The notes: a model not told the origin generated them from the sequence alone. Shown: positions 25,557 through 35,249, counted from the first letter of the stretch. The stretch: DNA of 64,000 nucleotides from Lacrimispora sp. BS-2 (GCF_040207125.1 NZ_CP157940.1:4092001-4156000), one strand, 5' to 3'. Program-made: numbers and translations.

Positions 25557-25928
25557 ATGACAGTTTTGCTTCGAGGCGTACTGATATGCGTTTCCATATT
25601 ACTTACATTTTATTTACTTAGAAAAATACGCCATTCCAAGATGAAGATAGAGGATTCTATCTTCTGGGTGATGTTTGCCCTGCTTTTGGTGGTATTCAGC
25701 TTATTCCCTCCATTGGCTGATTTCATATCCCGGATGGTTGGGACCTATTCCACCGCTAACTTTATCTTTACCTTTATGATTTTCATCCTGTTGGTAAAGG
25801 TTTTCTTCCAGTCCGTGAAAATATCCCAGCTGGAGCGGAGAATGACGGAGCTGATCCAGATGCTTGCCCTGGACCGGGAAGAGGACAGGGAGAAGGAGGA
25901 AGGTCATCGTGAAGCTCATTCTGAATAA
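25557..25928 (+). CDS. DUF2304 membrane protein
   Basis: A 123-residue protein with three hydrophobic segments and a charged C-terminal tail (REEDREKEEGHREAHSE). The central FWVMFALLLVVFSLFPPLADFISRMVG matches DUF2304, which is nearly always next to a DPM1-like GT2 gene. It may help anchor or work with that enzyme. It starts 18 nt after the GT2 gene and overlaps the next start by 20 nt. Confidence 0.82.
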   Translation: MTVLLRGVLICVSILLTFYLLRKIRHSKMKIEDSIFWVMFALLLVVFSLFPPLADFISRMVGTYSTANFIFTFMIFILLVKVFFQSVKISQLERRMTELIQMLALDREEDREKEEGHREAHSE

Positions 25929-27513
25929 AAAGGGGTTGCTGCTTACGGCGGGAAGCATTTTTTTTCTCGCCTTTCTTTTTATAAAAACCTATGAAGAAAC
26001 CATTGTGGGCATTCCATCGCCGGAATTTGAGGCGGTCCGCCGCTTTTACTGGTGGCTGATCGTGTTTGGTTGTGGATTTCTTGCTTGTCTGGGAGCGGTC
26101 TTGTGGATAATTGAGACACCACCGTTTTTTTTGTTTCCTGGAACAGTGGTGATTTTGGGTCTGTTTTATATGCTGGTTCTCACCCCTTTTTCAACGCCTG
26201 ATGAGGCGGCTCATTTTACCAGTGCTTACCGGCTTTCAAGCCAGCTTATGGGAAAACCGGCGGTGGCAGATGATGCCTTTCTTTCCCATGCAACAGAGGA
26301 GGAGAAAGAGAGGATCGGCCGCGGGGCCAATGTTCTGGTGCGGAGCGGCGATGATGCGACCGGGCTTTATACCAGTGTGGGGCGTACCACATACAACCTG
26401 GTACTTAAGGAGATGTTTTCCCTTGATAAGAGCCAGGGTATGACGGTCCGCTATGAAATACCGGTGAATACCACGCCGGTTGTTTATCTTCCCCAGACCC
26501 TTGGGATCTGCCTTGCCAGGCTGCTCCATTTGGGATACGTTCCTTTGGTATATCTTGGCAGGCTGTTCAATCTTCTGGCTTTTGCAGGTATGGCAGCCCT
26601 GGCTGTCAGGATCATGCCCTTTAAAAAAGAGCTGCTCATGGCGGTATCGTGCCTTCCCATGACTCTTCATCTGGCAGCGTCTTTTTCTTATGATGCAGCT
26701 TTTATCGGCCTGTCCATGCTGTTTCTGGCCTGGTGTTTTTACCTGGCCTTTGAGAAGGAGAAGGTGACCGTAAAGGATACGGTTCTGCTGGCCCTTTTGC
26801 TGATTCTTCTGGAACCAGGGAAAATCGTTTATCTGCCGGTAGCCGGGATCTGCCTGTTTATTCCTTCTTCTAAATTCAAGTCCAAAAAGGATTACTGGAT
26901 CTCTGTTATAGGTGTCATAACCGCTGTCCTCCTGGCAGTGTACCTGGTAAACCGTCTGGTCCTTTCTGCGTGGGCGACTACTACAGAAAGCTATGTGGGC
27001 TGGAGTGAAGCGGCAGGGTATACGCTTCAGGATGTGTGGGAGCACCCCTATCGTATTTTTCGGGTATATTATGAGACCCTTGTGACTCAGTTTGATTATT
27101 ATCTGACCACCATGCTGGGAGGATTTCTGGGCAATTTGGATCCTAATCTGACGGTGCCTCCTTTCTGCCTTTCGATCCTGTGGTATGTGCTCTTTGTCAG
27201 TGTGATAAGGAGGGAAGGGGAAGAGTCCCCCTTGTCAGGCGGACAGAAGCTTTGGATGGTTTTTCTGGTGTTTTTAAGCGCCTGTCTGGTTCTGGCTTCC
27301 ATGCTTTTAGGCTGGACGCCAAGGGAGCTTACCTATATAACAGGCGTACAGGGACGGTATTTTATTCCTCTGCTTCCCCTTGTGCTGCTGGTGGTATTTG
27401 ACAAACGCCTGGTGATCAACTTGGATTTAAGGAAAAGCGCATGGTATCTGGAATGCTTTGTGAGCATTTATGCTCTGATACGCATCTGTTCCACAGCGTG
27501 TCTGCGCTATTGA
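25909..27513 (+). CDS. DUF2142 polytopic membrane protein, GT-C-like
   Basis: About 534 residues with roughly 12 membrane segments. An acidic loop after an early helix, TPDEAAHFTSAY, and the late VQGRYFIPLLPL segment are marks of DUF2142 proteins, thought to be GT-C glycosyltransferases that use polyprenyl-phosphate sugars. I choose GTG 25909 because AAGGAGG is at the right distance upstream. The open frame begins at ATG 25864 inside the DUF2304 gene. The gene forms a functional set with the DPM1-like donor synthase two genes upstream. Confidence 0.8.
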   Translation: MKLILNKKGLLLTAGSIFFLAFLFIKTYEETIVGIPSPEFEAVRRFYWWLIVFGCGFLACLGAVLWIIETPPFFLFPGTVVILGLFYMLVLTPFSTPDEAAHFTSAYRLSSQLMGKPAVADDAFLSHATEEEKERIGRGANVLVRSGDDATGLYTSVGRTTYNLVLKEMFSLDKSQGMTVRYEIPVNTTPVVYLPQTLGICLARLLHLGYVPLVYLGRLFNLLAFAGMAALAVRIMPFKKELLMAVSCLPMTLHLAASFSYDAAFIGLSMLFLAWCFYLAFEKEKVTVKDTVLLALLLILLEPGKIVYLPVAGICLFIPSSKFKSKKDYWISVIGVITAVLLAVYLVNRLVLSAWATTTESYVGWSEAAGYTLQDVWEHPYRIFRVYYETLVTQFDYYLTTMLGGFLGNLDPNLTVPPFCLSILWYVLFVSVIRREGEESPLSGGQKLWMVFLVFLSACLVLASMLLGWTPRELTYITGVQGRYFIPLLPLVLLVVFDKRLVINLDLRKSAWYLECFVSIYALIRICSTACLRY

Positions 27514-27575
27514 TATACGGAAAGGCAATTAGCCAAAGTCAGGCTTGCCTGGACTTGGAGGCTGCCCGCGGGGAT

Positions 27576-27605
27576 AAATACTCCGCGGCTTGCTACGGAG
27601 TATTT
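27576..27605 (+). other. Hairpin in the intergenic gap before the next GT2 gene
   Basis: Perfect 10-bp arms AAATACTCCG and CGGAGTATTT with a 10-nt loop, ending about 22 nt before the ATG at 27628. No T run follows. It could tune translation or protect the downstream mRNA. Confidence 0.5.
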
Positions 27606-27627
27606 AACTGGAAGGTAGGAATTTACA

Positions 27628-28584
27628 ATGGAAGAAAAAAGGCAGGAAAAGACCGTTGATGTGATCATTCCCGTATATAAGCCGGATGAGAAGTTAAAGC
27701 TTTTGCTGAAACGTCTGGGAGAACAGTCATACCCTATCCGTCGGATCATCGTCATGAACACGGAACGGTCTTATTGGAAGGAAGAGGAATATGGCTGGGT
27801 CCCTAATCTGGAAGTACATCATGTGACAAAAGAGGAATTTGACCATGGCGGCACCAGGAACCAGGGAGCCGGTTATTCTGAGGCGGATATCATGGTATTT
27901 ATGACCGATGATGCGGTTCCGGCTGATGGAAATTTAATAGGGGCGCTTGTAAGGGGCCTTGACCAGACTGGAAAGGGCGGAGAAAAGGTGGTCATGGCCT
28001 ATGGAAGACAGCTTCCCAATCCTGACTGTGCCCTGGCAGAGCAGTATACCCGGTCCTTTAATTACCCGGAGCAAAGCAGGGTAAAGACAGGGAAGGATTT
28101 AAAGGAGCTGGGAATCAAGACCTTTTTTGCCTCCAATGTCTGCTGTGCCTATGACCGGGCCGCATTTTTAGAGGCAGGCGGATTTATCAGGCGGACTATT
28201 TTTAATGAGGACATGATTTATGCGGGAAATGCGGTAAGACACCGGGGAGAGGCAGTTGCCTACGCAGCCGGGGCAAAAGTGTACCATTCCCATAATTATG
28301 GCTGCATAGCCCAGTTTAAGAGGAATTTTGACCTTGCGGTATCCCAGGCGGACCACCCGGAGGTGTTTGAGGGAATCCGCTCGGAAGGTGAGGGAATCCG
28401 GCTTGTGAAAAAGACCTGTGCCTGGCTTGTAAAGGAAGGGAAGCCATGGCTTGTTCCCGCAGTGATTGTAAAAAGCGGTTTTAAATACATGGGATATCTT
28501 ATGGGAAAACGGTATCGCAGTCTGCCAAAGTGGCTGGTCTTTAGCTTTACCATGAACAGGGAATATTGGAAAAAGGAAAGATAA
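27628..28584 (+). CDS. Family 2 glycosyltransferase (rhamnosyltransferase type)
   Basis: A 318-residue GT-A enzyme. VDVIIPVYKPDEKLKLLLKRL is followed by FDHGGTRNQGAGYSEADIMVFMTDDAVPAD, in which HGGTRN and TDDA are characteristic of RfbF/rhamnosyltransferase-like GT2 proteins. Later SNVCCAYDR, NEDMIYAGNAV and SHNYGCIAQFKRNFD complete the domain. It would add rhamnose or a related 6-deoxyhexose from a dTDP-sugar. It is the last gene of the first glycan block. Confidence 0.87.
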   Translation: MEEKRQEKTVDVIIPVYKPDEKLKLLLKRLGEQSYPIRRIIVMNTERSYWKEEEYGWVPNLEVHHVTKEEFDHGGTRNQGAGYSEADIMVFMTDDAVPADGNLIGALVRGLDQTGKGGEKVVMAYGRQLPNPDCALAEQYTRSFNYPEQSRVKTGKDLKELGIKTFFASNVCCAYDRAAFLEAGGFIRRTIFNEDMIYAGNAVRHRGEAVAYAAGAKVYHSHNYGCIAQFKRNFDLAVSQADHPEVFEGIRSEGEGIRLVKKTCAWLVKEGKPWLVPAVIVKSGFKYMGYLMGKRYRSLPKWLVFSFTMNREYWKKER

Positions 28585-28597
28585 AACAATGAGAAAA

Positions 28598-28743
28598 GCA
28601 GCCCGGTTAAAGCCGGCTGTCCTGTTGTTAAAAAATTCATGATGGGATAAGAGCACTGTATATTGATCATAAATATCCAGTGCTTTTATATACTCCATAA
28701 AAATGCAAAAAATAGGCTCAAGATATGCTTTGAGCCTATTTTT
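28598..28743. terminator. Hairpin pair separating convergent genes
   Basis: A first hairpin at 28599-28619 (CAGCCCGG with CCGGCTG, one bulge) has a weak tail. The second, at 28706-28743 (AAAAAATAGGCTCAA with TTGAGCCTATTTTTA), has A and T tracts and is a good bidirectional terminator between the GT2 gene and the serine hydrolase gene. Confidence 0.75.
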
Positions 28744-28804
28744 ATATTACATGGATATTGCAAATGAATCAATTTATCATGTGGCAAATGGAGATTCGTC
28801 ATAC

Positions 28805-29779
28805 TCAATCCTCAAATATTGGTTCAATGTGCTCCATAATAAACCCTATCCTGTCCTTAGGGTCCGGTGTAAATAGAGAAGCGATAGAAACGACCATTTT
28901 TTTCTTTGTATTGACGTAGATTACGTTTCCCCCGTCTCCCAAGGCTGCATAGATATGCTCTTTATCATTAATAATCCACCACAGGTAGCCATAAGACAGC
29001 CGATTCAGTCTGATGTGCTCCTTTGTGCTTACTTCTATCCATTTTTCCGGTATAATTTGTTTCCTTTCCCATGTTCCACCATTTAGGTACAATTGGCCTA
29101 TTTTTGCCATATCCCCAGGCGTCAGGAAAAGGCCCCAGCTTGCCGTATTTATCCCTTGCGGGTCAACAACCCAGCCACTGGTATTTTTATCATTCATAAT
29201 GGCGATATGCTCCTCTTTATTCCCCAGCACCACATTCTGGGGAACATTGATTCCCAGTGGCGAGAATAAATGTTCCGCAGCGAAATCAAGCACTGGCTGG
29301 CCCGTCGCTTTTACAAGAATACCTGACAGGATATGGGTTCCTATGATGGCAGAATACATAAATTCTCCTGTATGTTTTTCGCCTCCCAGTAAATCAAGGG
29401 CAGCTTTTACCCAGTTATCGCTTGCGAAAAACTCCTCGTATGGCTCAGACTCATATTTATATGAGGCCGTCATGGTAAGCAAATTTTTAAGTGTAACACT
29501 CTGTATTGTTTTTTCACCTGTCTTAACAGTGTAATCCGGGAAAAAGTCCAATACCTTCTGATCCACACTTTTAATATGACCTTTATTAATTGCGATACCA
29601 ATTAATGCGGAAAAAACGCTCTTGGTCACCGAATATATATGAAGGTCGTTATGGGCTGTATATCCATTAAAGTAGTTTTCATATAGTTTTATGCCGTTTT
29701 TTTGTACAACAATGCCTGCGATATTGCTATAGTCACTGCTTATCGTCTTTTCAAGTTCATTAATTTTTTCCTGATTCAT
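28805..29779 (-). CDS. Serine hydrolase of the class C beta-lactamase / PBP4* family
   Basis: A 324-residue protein without a signal peptide. The nucleophile motif SVTK (S-x-x-K) lies in YSVTKSVFSALIGIAI. The second motif MYSAIIG replaces the Y-x-N of class C enzymes. GDGGN near the C terminus stands where the KTG-like H/K-x-G box would be. Family members hydrolyse esters, D-amino peptides or beta-lactams; this one is probably a cytosolic esterase/peptidase-like enzyme. It has no functional link to its neighbours. Confidence 0.82.
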   Translation of the reverse strand: MNQEKINELEKTISSDYSNIAGIVVQKNGIKLYENYFNGYTAHNDLHIYSVTKSVFSALIGIAINKGHIKSVDQKVLDFFPDYTVKTGEKTIQSVTLKNLLTMTASYKYESEPYEEFFASDNWVKAALDLLGGEKHTGEFMYSAIIGTHILSGILVKATGQPVLDFAAEHLFSPLGINVPQNVVLGNKEEHIAIMNDKNTSGWVVDPQGINTASWGLFLTPGDMAKIGQLYLNGGTWERKQIIPEKWIEVSTKEHIRLNRLSYGYLWWIINDKEHIYAALGDGGNVIYVNTKKKMVVSIASLFTPDPKDRIGFIMEHIEPIFED

Positions 29780-29902
29780 ATAATTTCCTCCGTTAAGTGA
29801 TAAAGGATATCCTTAAAATAAAGGATAGATCCATTAAAAATGATTTGCAAGAACTATTTTTAAATATTTAAAATGATCAGCTATCTGCTACAACCTTTCT
29901 GT

Positions 29903-29941
29903 CAGTCCGGTAAAAACCGGACTGCTTTCCGTTTATTTTTT
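29903..29941 (+). terminator. Orphan terminator before the pseudogene block
   Basis: CAGTCCGGT/ACCGGACTG with an AAAA loop, then CTTTCC and a T-rich tail. No plus-strand gene now precedes it, so it may be a relic or stand for a lost gene. Confidence 0.6.
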
Positions 29942-29952
29942 CTTCATGACCT

Positions 29953-30819
29953 GTGTCAACCATATTAAACGATGCACCTGTCACGGACCGGAAAAGCTAC
30001 GTTGGGATCAATTCCATTGACAGCAACCAGTCCCAGATTTTTAATCAGATCAACAACCGGATGGTCACTTCAAAAGAAACTGTGAACCGTATTAAGGTGG
30101 AAGAGATCAAGATCCCATCCGGCCAGGCATTTGAAGCCGAGGAAATAGTGAGCAATTTATTCCAGAATCCCCAGGGTCCTGCGGACATCATTGTCTGCAT
30201 GGATGAAGTGGATACGGAGGCAGTGTATCAGGCGGTTATCGATTATAACAGTGTAGGTAAGACCCAGATCAAACAGATGGTAGAGCGTATGAATTCTGTA
30301 TACATAAGCAATGTGAACCTTAATGAGCTGTCGGAGGTCCTTTCCGATGTGCAGAATTTCATGTACAAATACTTGCAGGTAAAGGATTCCGAGTCCTTAA
30401 CCAATTATTACCGGGCTGAACAGGATTACAGGAAGCTGTTAGAGGGACTTAATGTTACTGTAACTGATAATCAGATTCAGATCCTGGAAAAAAACATCCG
30501 CAACATGTTGGACAGCTATCTGGCTGTTACAGATGAAACAGTACAGGCAAAGCGCGGGCAGAATGTGGAAAAATACAAAAGCTCCTACGAATCCGCCCTA
30601 AAGCTTTACCGGTTCATCAACCGTGACATTTCGGTCTTAAACAGCCGGCAGTTTAAAAATAATTCCGCCAGCTATCAGACCCTGCAGGCGGCCCTTCAGT
30701 ATCTGGAGGTCATAAGCACTGTGATTTTAATGATCGTGATGGTCATCGGCTTGTTGGACATATATCATAATAAAATTGTTGTGATGCCACTTTTTTTAGT
30801 CATTTTACAAAAGGATTAA
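29953..30819 (+). pseudogene. Chimeric remnant: sugar-binding protein fragment joined to histidine-kinase sensor fragment
   Basis: An open frame of 288 codons that does not look like one protein. Residues ~1-110 (YVGINSIDSNQSQIFNQIN, IIVCMDEVDTEAVYQAVIDY) are the C-terminal half of a periplasmic sugar-binding/LacI-type sensor protein without its signal peptide or N-terminal lobe. From about residue 115 (MNSVYISNVNLNELSEVLSD) to ~265 it is the extracytoplasmic sensor region of a YesM/LytS-type histidine kinase, ending in a membrane helix (TVILMIVMVIGLL). The kinase core is missing. The sequence after ~30757 is unrelated. A large deletion probably fused two adjacent genes. Confidence 0.7.
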
Positions 30820-30832
30820 GCTGTATTAAAAT
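30804..30832 (+). promoter_or_regulatory. Probable promoter of the tryptophanase operon
   Basis: TTTACA, 17-nt spacer, TAAAAT, 50 nt before the tryptophanase ATG. It lies at the left edge of the cassette. Confidence 0.55.
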
Positions 30833-30881
30833 AAGATTATATTTAAAATACACATAAAAAATAAAAAGGAGAGAGAAAAAC

Positions 30882-32273
30882 ATGGCTGTAAAGTATATTC
30901 CGGAACCGTTCAGAATTAAAATGGTAGAACGTATTAAAATGTTAACTCAAGAGGAACGTATCGAAAAAATCAAAGAGGCTAAGTTTAATTTATTTAGCCT
31001 AAAGGGCGAAGATGTCTATATTGACCTTTTAACCGATAGCGGAACCAATGCTATGAGTGATGGCCAATGGGCAGGAGTTATGAGAGGCGATGAAGCATAC
31101 GCCGGTTCATCCAGTTACTATAAATTATTTGATGCAGGCAAAGACATATTCGGTTATGATTTTATACAACCGGTTCACCAGGGCCGTGCCGGCGAAAAGG
31201 TGCTTTTTCCTATTTTCCTTTCCAAAGGTAAATTTGCCATTTCCAATATGTTTTTTGATACAACAAGAGCCCACGTAGAGCTGGCTGGGGCCAGAGCCAT
31301 TGACTGTGTGGTAGAGGAAGCAAAAAATCCTTCCATAAGAGCTCCTTTTAAAGGCAACATGGATGTTGTTAAACTTGAAAAATTAATCAATGAACTGGGC
31401 GCTGAAAATGTTGGTCTTGTTGTAATGACTATTACTAACAATTCAGCAGGAGGCCAGCCGGTATCCATGGCAAACATGAGAGAGGTATCAGAGATATGTA
31501 AAAAGTATAATATTCCTCTTAATATTGATGCCGCCAGATATGCTGAAAATGCCTTTTTCCTAAAGCAGCGGGAAGAAGAATGCAAAAATATGTCCATAAA
31601 AGAAATTGTCAGGAAAATATTCAGCTATGGTGATATGTTTACAATGTCCGCAAAAAAGGATACAATTGTAAACATCGGTGGTCTGATTGGAATAAAAGAC
31701 GGGAATTCACCAATTATATTAAAAATAAAAGCCAACTGTATTTCATACGAAGGATTCTTTACTTACGGAGGACTTTCCGGACGTGATCTTGAAGCCCTGG
31801 CAATTGGACTTTACGAAGGAATCGACGAAAACTTTTTAAGATACCGCATCGGTCAGATGGAATATCTGGCAGCTAAATTAGACGATGCAGGAATTGCTTA
31901 CCAGTCACCGGTGGGCGGTCATGGAGTCTTTGTGGATGCGGCAGCATTTTTCCCTCACATTCCATATAATGAATTCCCTGCACAGGTGCTTGCAATCGAG
32001 CTTTATAAAGAGGCTGGGATCCGTACCTGTGACATAGGCTCCTTTATGCTGGGCAACGATCCTGATACCGGAGAGCAGCTTCATTCTGAGTTTGAATTTA
32101 CACGCTTTGCGATTCCGCGCCGCGTTTATACACAGGCACATATTGACATCATGGCTGATGCATTAATCGCAATCAAGGAAAGAGCGTCCGAAATCAAGCG
32201 GGGATACCGCATCACCTGGGAGCCGCCGATTTTACGTCACTTCCAGGCATCTTTGGAACCCATCGAATATTAA
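30882..32273 (+). CDS. tnaA: Tryptophanase-like beta-eliminating lyase
   Basis: A 463-residue PLP enzyme of the tryptophanase/tyrosine phenol-lyase family, which splits tryptophan to indole, pyruvate and ammonia. Motifs are [39 protein letters not shown] and the PLP lysine in MSAKKD. Substrate-determining positions look like tryptophanase: FFDTT keeps the Asp that is Thr in tyrosine phenol-lyase, and CDIGSF has Ile where tyrosine phenol-lyase has Arg. The usual HQGRGAE reads HQGRAGE here. AAAAAGGAGAG precedes the ATG. It is followed by a matching transporter. Confidence 0.88.
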   Translation: MAVKYIPEPFRIKMVERIKMLTQEERIEKIKEAKFNLFSLKGEDVYIDLLTDSGTNAMSDGQWAGVMRGDEAYAGSSSYYKLFDAGKDIFGYDFIQPVHQGRAGEKVLFPIFLSKGKFAISNMFFDTTRAHVELAGARAIDCVVEEAKNPSIRAPFKGNMDVVKLEKLINELGAENVGLVVMTITNNSAGGQPVSMANMREVSEICKKYNIPLNIDAARYAENAFFLKQREEECKNMSIKEIVRKIFSYGDMFTMSAKKDTIVNIGGLIGIKDGNSPIILKIKANCISYEGFFTYGGLSGRDLEALAIGLYEGIDENFLRYRIGQMEYLAAKLDDAGIAYQSPVGGHGVFVDAAAFFPHIPYNEFPAQVLAIELYKEAGIRTCDIGSFMLGNDPDTGEQLHSEFEFTRFAIPRRVYTQAHIDIMADALIAIKERASEIKRGYRITWEPPILRHFQASLEPIEY

Positions 32274-32304
32274 GAATATATCCGACAATAGGGGGTATTT
32301 TACT

Positions 32305-33807
32305 ATGCGAGATCAATGGAACAGCAGAACAGGCTTTTTATTCGCAGCAATAGGGGCTGCAGTAGGACTAGGTAATTTATGGAGATTTCCGTTTCAGGCT
32401 TATAAAAATGGAGGTGGAGCATTTTTCCTCCCATACTTTGTAGCGATTGTTACATGTGCCGTTCCTTTAATGATCATGGAATACACCTATGGTCGGAGAA
32501 TACGAGGCGGTTCAACAAAGGCATTTGCCAGGCTTAAGAAGAAGTTAGAGATTATTGGCTGGGTTCAGGTTATGGTACCCATCGTTGTTATGATGTTTTA
32601 CAGCACCATCATATCCATATCTGTTGTCTTTATGATTTACTGTATAGGTCATGCTTTCGGCATAGTAAACTGGATGAGCAATCCAGGACCACTGTTAGGC
32701 GTTATTACCGGGCAGGCCCAGAATGCTTTCGACTTTTCAAGCGGCATCAGCCTTTATATGTTAGGCGCTGTGGTTGTCGTATGGTTTTGCAACTGGGCCA
32801 TCGTCCGGCAGGGAATTTCAGGAGGAATTGAAAAAGCCTCAAAGATATTCACTCCCCTGCTTATGATTCTGATGATAGTTTTTATGATTAACTCCATGAG
32901 GCTGGAGGGTGCTGCAATCGGGTTAAATGCATTATTTACACCGGATTTTTCTAAAATTTTAAATCCCAGTATATGGGTCGCAGCATATGCGCAGGTGTTT
33001 TTTTCCACCACGCTTGCAGTTGGCGTTATGATTGCTTACGGCTCATATCTGGGAGAAGAGCAGGATATCGTAAATAACTCATTTATTACCGTACTGTCAA
33101 ACAGCTCTTTTGACATTATTGCAGGGATTACCGTATTTTCAACCCTGGGATTTTTGGTCAATAAACAGGGAGTTTCTTTTGATTCCTTTGGAACCGGAGC
33201 CGGAGTTGCTTTTATCGCATTTCCTATCGCAATTTCAACCATGTCATCCAATATTGTGGTTCAGGGCATTTTAGGATTTTTATTTTTCTTCTGCTTATTT
33301 ATTGCCGGTATTTCCTCCAGCATTTCTATGCTTGAGGCATTTAATACCTCAGCCTTGGATAAATTTAAGATTTCACGTAAAAAATTAACCAACATCATAT
33401 CCATCGCTGGTTTTATCGGAAGTGCAACCTTTGCTACATACTGTGGATTTAACTATATTCTGGACCTTGTAGATTCTTACGTGGCAAACTATGTGATCGC
33501 CACTCTTGGCCTGGTGGAAGTTGTTGCAATCAGTTACATTTATGGTACGGAGAAACTCAGAGAAGATGCAAACCAATATTCTGACTTCAAGGTCGGTAAA
33601 TGGTGGGATTACTTACTAAAATACTTTACCCCCATATTGTTGGGAATTACAGTTATTACAAATTTTGTGTCCGGTATTATGAAGATGTTTGGTATGGATT
33701 CTGTTACACTGATATCAAATATTGTGTTTGGCTGGGGAACAGTTGTACTCATGATCGGTGTTGCCATTGTATTCTGTAAACGCCCATGGCAGGCTGCTCT
33801 TGAATAA
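32305..33807 (+). CDS. tnaT: Sodium-dependent amino acid transporter (NSS family), TnaT-like
   Basis: A 500-residue protein with about 12 membrane segments. The N terminus WNSRTGFLFAAIGAAVGLGNLWRFPFQAYKNGGGAFFLPY is the diagnostic NSS/SNF motif of TM1, with the Na+ site residues. Directly after a tryptophanase gene, it most likely imports tryptophan, as TnaT does next to tnaA in Symbiobacterium. The last helices and CKRPW at the C terminus fit the bacterial 12-TM form that works with a small MetS-type subunit. AGGGGG precedes the ATG. Confidence 0.88.
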   Translation: MRDQWNSRTGFLFAAIGAAVGLGNLWRFPFQAYKNGGGAFFLPYFVAIVTCAVPLMIMEYTYGRRIRGGSTKAFARLKKKLEIIGWVQVMVPIVVMMFYSTIISISVVFMIYCIGHAFGIVNWMSNPGPLLGVITGQAQNAFDFSSGISLYMLGAVVVVWFCNWAIVRQGISGGIEKASKIFTPLLMILMIVFMINSMRLEGAAIGLNALFTPDFSKILNPSIWVAAYAQVFFSTTLAVGVMIAYGSYLGEEQDIVNNSFITVLSNSSFDIIAGITVFSTLGFLVNKQGVSFDSFGTGAGVAFIAFPIAISTMSSNIVVQGILGFLFFFCLFIAGISSSISMLEAFNTSALDKFKISRKKLTNIISIAGFIGSATFATYCGFNYILDLVDSYVANYVIATLGLVEVVAISYIYGTEKLREDANQYSDFKVGKWWDYLLKYFTPILLGITVITNFVSGIMKMFGMDSVTLISNIVFGWGTVVLMIGVAIVFCKRPWQAALE

Positions 33808-33846
33808 CTTATAGATTAATAATTCATTTGACAAGGGGAAATTACT

Positions 33847-33951
33847 ATGAATCCATTTGCATTGACTATGATGATTGTTGGCTGTTCTTTTATATGGGGG
33901 GGATTGTTTCTGTGTGTGGGCATAGCCCTGACTAAAAAACCGGAAGAATAA
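33847..33951 (+). CDS. MetS-like NSS transporter small subunit (34 aa)
   Basis: A very short gene encoding MNPFALTMMIVGCSFIWGGL followed by 14 more residues ending KKPEE. It is one membrane helix with a GxxxxxWGG motif and a short charged tail. This is the pattern of MetS/AlaP-family small subunits that accompany 12-TM NSS transporters. AAGGGGA precedes the ATG, and it lies 39 nt after the transporter and before the operon terminator. Confidence 0.78.
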   Translation: MNPFALTMMIVGCSFIWGGLFLCVGIALTKKPEE

Positions 33952-33966
33952 AAGGCAAAAAAATTG

Positions 33967-34018
33967 AAAGGGATATTGCAAAACTAACCCAGGTTAGTCA
34001 GGCAATATCCCTTTTTCT
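33967..34018. terminator. Bidirectional terminator of the tna operon and LysR gene
   Basis: AAAGGGATATTGC pairs with GCAATATCCCTTT. Within the loop there is a second small stem ACTAAC/GTTAGT. T tract follows on the plus strand. Confidence 0.85.
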
Positions 34019-34029
34019 TTAACCATTTG

Positions 34030-34917
34030 CTAACTGTCTTTTAAAGAAGCCAATTGAAGAAAAATTTTTATAAAAGGATTTTCATTGGATTTCTGGTACA
34101 TGGCGACAAAATTCCCGGGATCAAAATCCTTTAAATTAATGGCTTTCACATTCGGTGTTAAATGCTTGATGCAAATACTCGGTAAGAATGCCACACCCAG
34201 TCCGGATTCTACCATTAATATCTGGGATTCCAAGCTATTGGCATTAATGAAATTTTTAATGTTAAGGCCGGCCGTCATCGTAAATTGTCTTAAAACCTCC
34301 AGAGAGCAAGGTCCTGAATCTTCACTTAAAGTAATTAATGTACATTCATTCAGTGAATCTGCTGATATGGTATCAAACTGGGCAAGGGGATGCTTTTTAT
34401 TTGCAATGATATACATAGTAGAAGGAAAAACCTGCTTTACCACGGTCTCATCCAGTGATACAAAAGCGGGACTAAAGGGAAGCGTAAAGACTATATCTAA
34501 TTTTCCGGCCTGTAAGTATGTTATAAGGTCACTATAGCTATGCTTGGCAACCAGAACATCAATATCCGGATAAAGGGCCTTAAACTCAGAAACTACCTGT
34601 GCTATGATAATATGTTCATAATGGCCAAAGCCAATTTCCAATACCCTGGGATGGAGCTTAGCCGTCTTTTGGGTTTGAAAAATCATCTCGTTGTACAGTT
34701 CTATAATCTTTAAAGCTTTGCTGTAAAAAACTTCCCCGGCAGGTGTAAGCAAAACAGTTCTGTTATTGCGTTTTAACAAAACAACTCCCAGTTCTTCTTC
34801 GATGGCTGCAATCTGCCTGCTCATTGCTGTTTGCACCATGTGGTGTTCCTGGGCAGCTTTTGTAAAATTCTTATGTTTTACAACTGAAACAAAATAAGAT
34901 AATCTTCTGATTTCCAT
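34030..34917 (-). CDS. LysR-family transcriptional regulator
   Basis: 295 residues. The N-terminal winged helix (MEIRRLSYFVSVVKHKNFTKAAQEHHMVQTAMSRQIAAIEEELG, read as two shorter blocks) is the LysR DNA-binding domain, and residues ~90-290 are the effector-binding domain. It is convergent with the tnaA-tnaT operon and shares its terminator. It probably controls the operon or its own divergent promoter in response to an aromatic amino acid, but I see no proof of the target. Confidence 0.88.
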   Translation of the reverse strand: MEIRRLSYFVSVVKHKNFTKAAQEHHMVQTAMSRQIAAIEEELGVVLLKRNNRTVLLTPAGEVFYSKALKIIELYNEMIFQTQKTAKLHPRVLEIGFGHYEHIIIAQVVSEFKALYPDIDVLVAKHSYSDLITYLQAGKLDIVFTLPFSPAFVSLDETVVKQVFPSTMYIIANKKHPLAQFDTISADSLNECTLITLSEDSGPCSLEVLRQFTMTAGLNIKNFINANSLESQILMVESGLGVAFLPSICIKHLTPNVKAINLKDFDPGNFVAMYQKSNENPFIKIFLQLASLKDS

Positions 34918-35249
34918 TTAACCACCATATCTTTTCAATGAGAGATAAAATGCCTGTCTGAGATATATATAAGAGAAACGGTTACCAATACAATTTTAAC
35001 AAGATGCCTGAAAAATTGCAACCTTAAGTCTTAGTTTGTTCCTCCCTGCCGTCACCGGATGCCTTGTCAGCTTTTAGATGTATATCTGAATGTGAAATAG
35101 CAGTAGCATTTTCTTGCCGTGAAAAAGTCCTGACCGTTCAGGGCTTTTTTAATTTGGATAAATCTGTGCTAATGGTTCATAAACAAGTCCTGTTCTGTCC
35201 GTGATAAGATAAAGCCGTCAGCAAAACCAATATTGAAGGAGGAGAAAAC
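34918..35249. other. Right edge of the tna cassette; no gene
   Basis: No coding frame is convincing. An intrinsic terminator at 35122-35150 (AAAAAGTCCTGA with TCAGGGCTTTTTT) has no intact gene before it, as if the response-regulator gene that should lie between the kinase and the binding protein has been lost. GGAGGAG at about 35237 is the ribosome site of the following binding-protein pseudogene. Confidence 0.5.

Noticed and set aside
26236..27045. 269-codon frame on the minus strand
   Set aside because: Antisense to the DUF2142 gene, with Gln/His/Lys-rich composition typical of antisense frames to membrane proteins.
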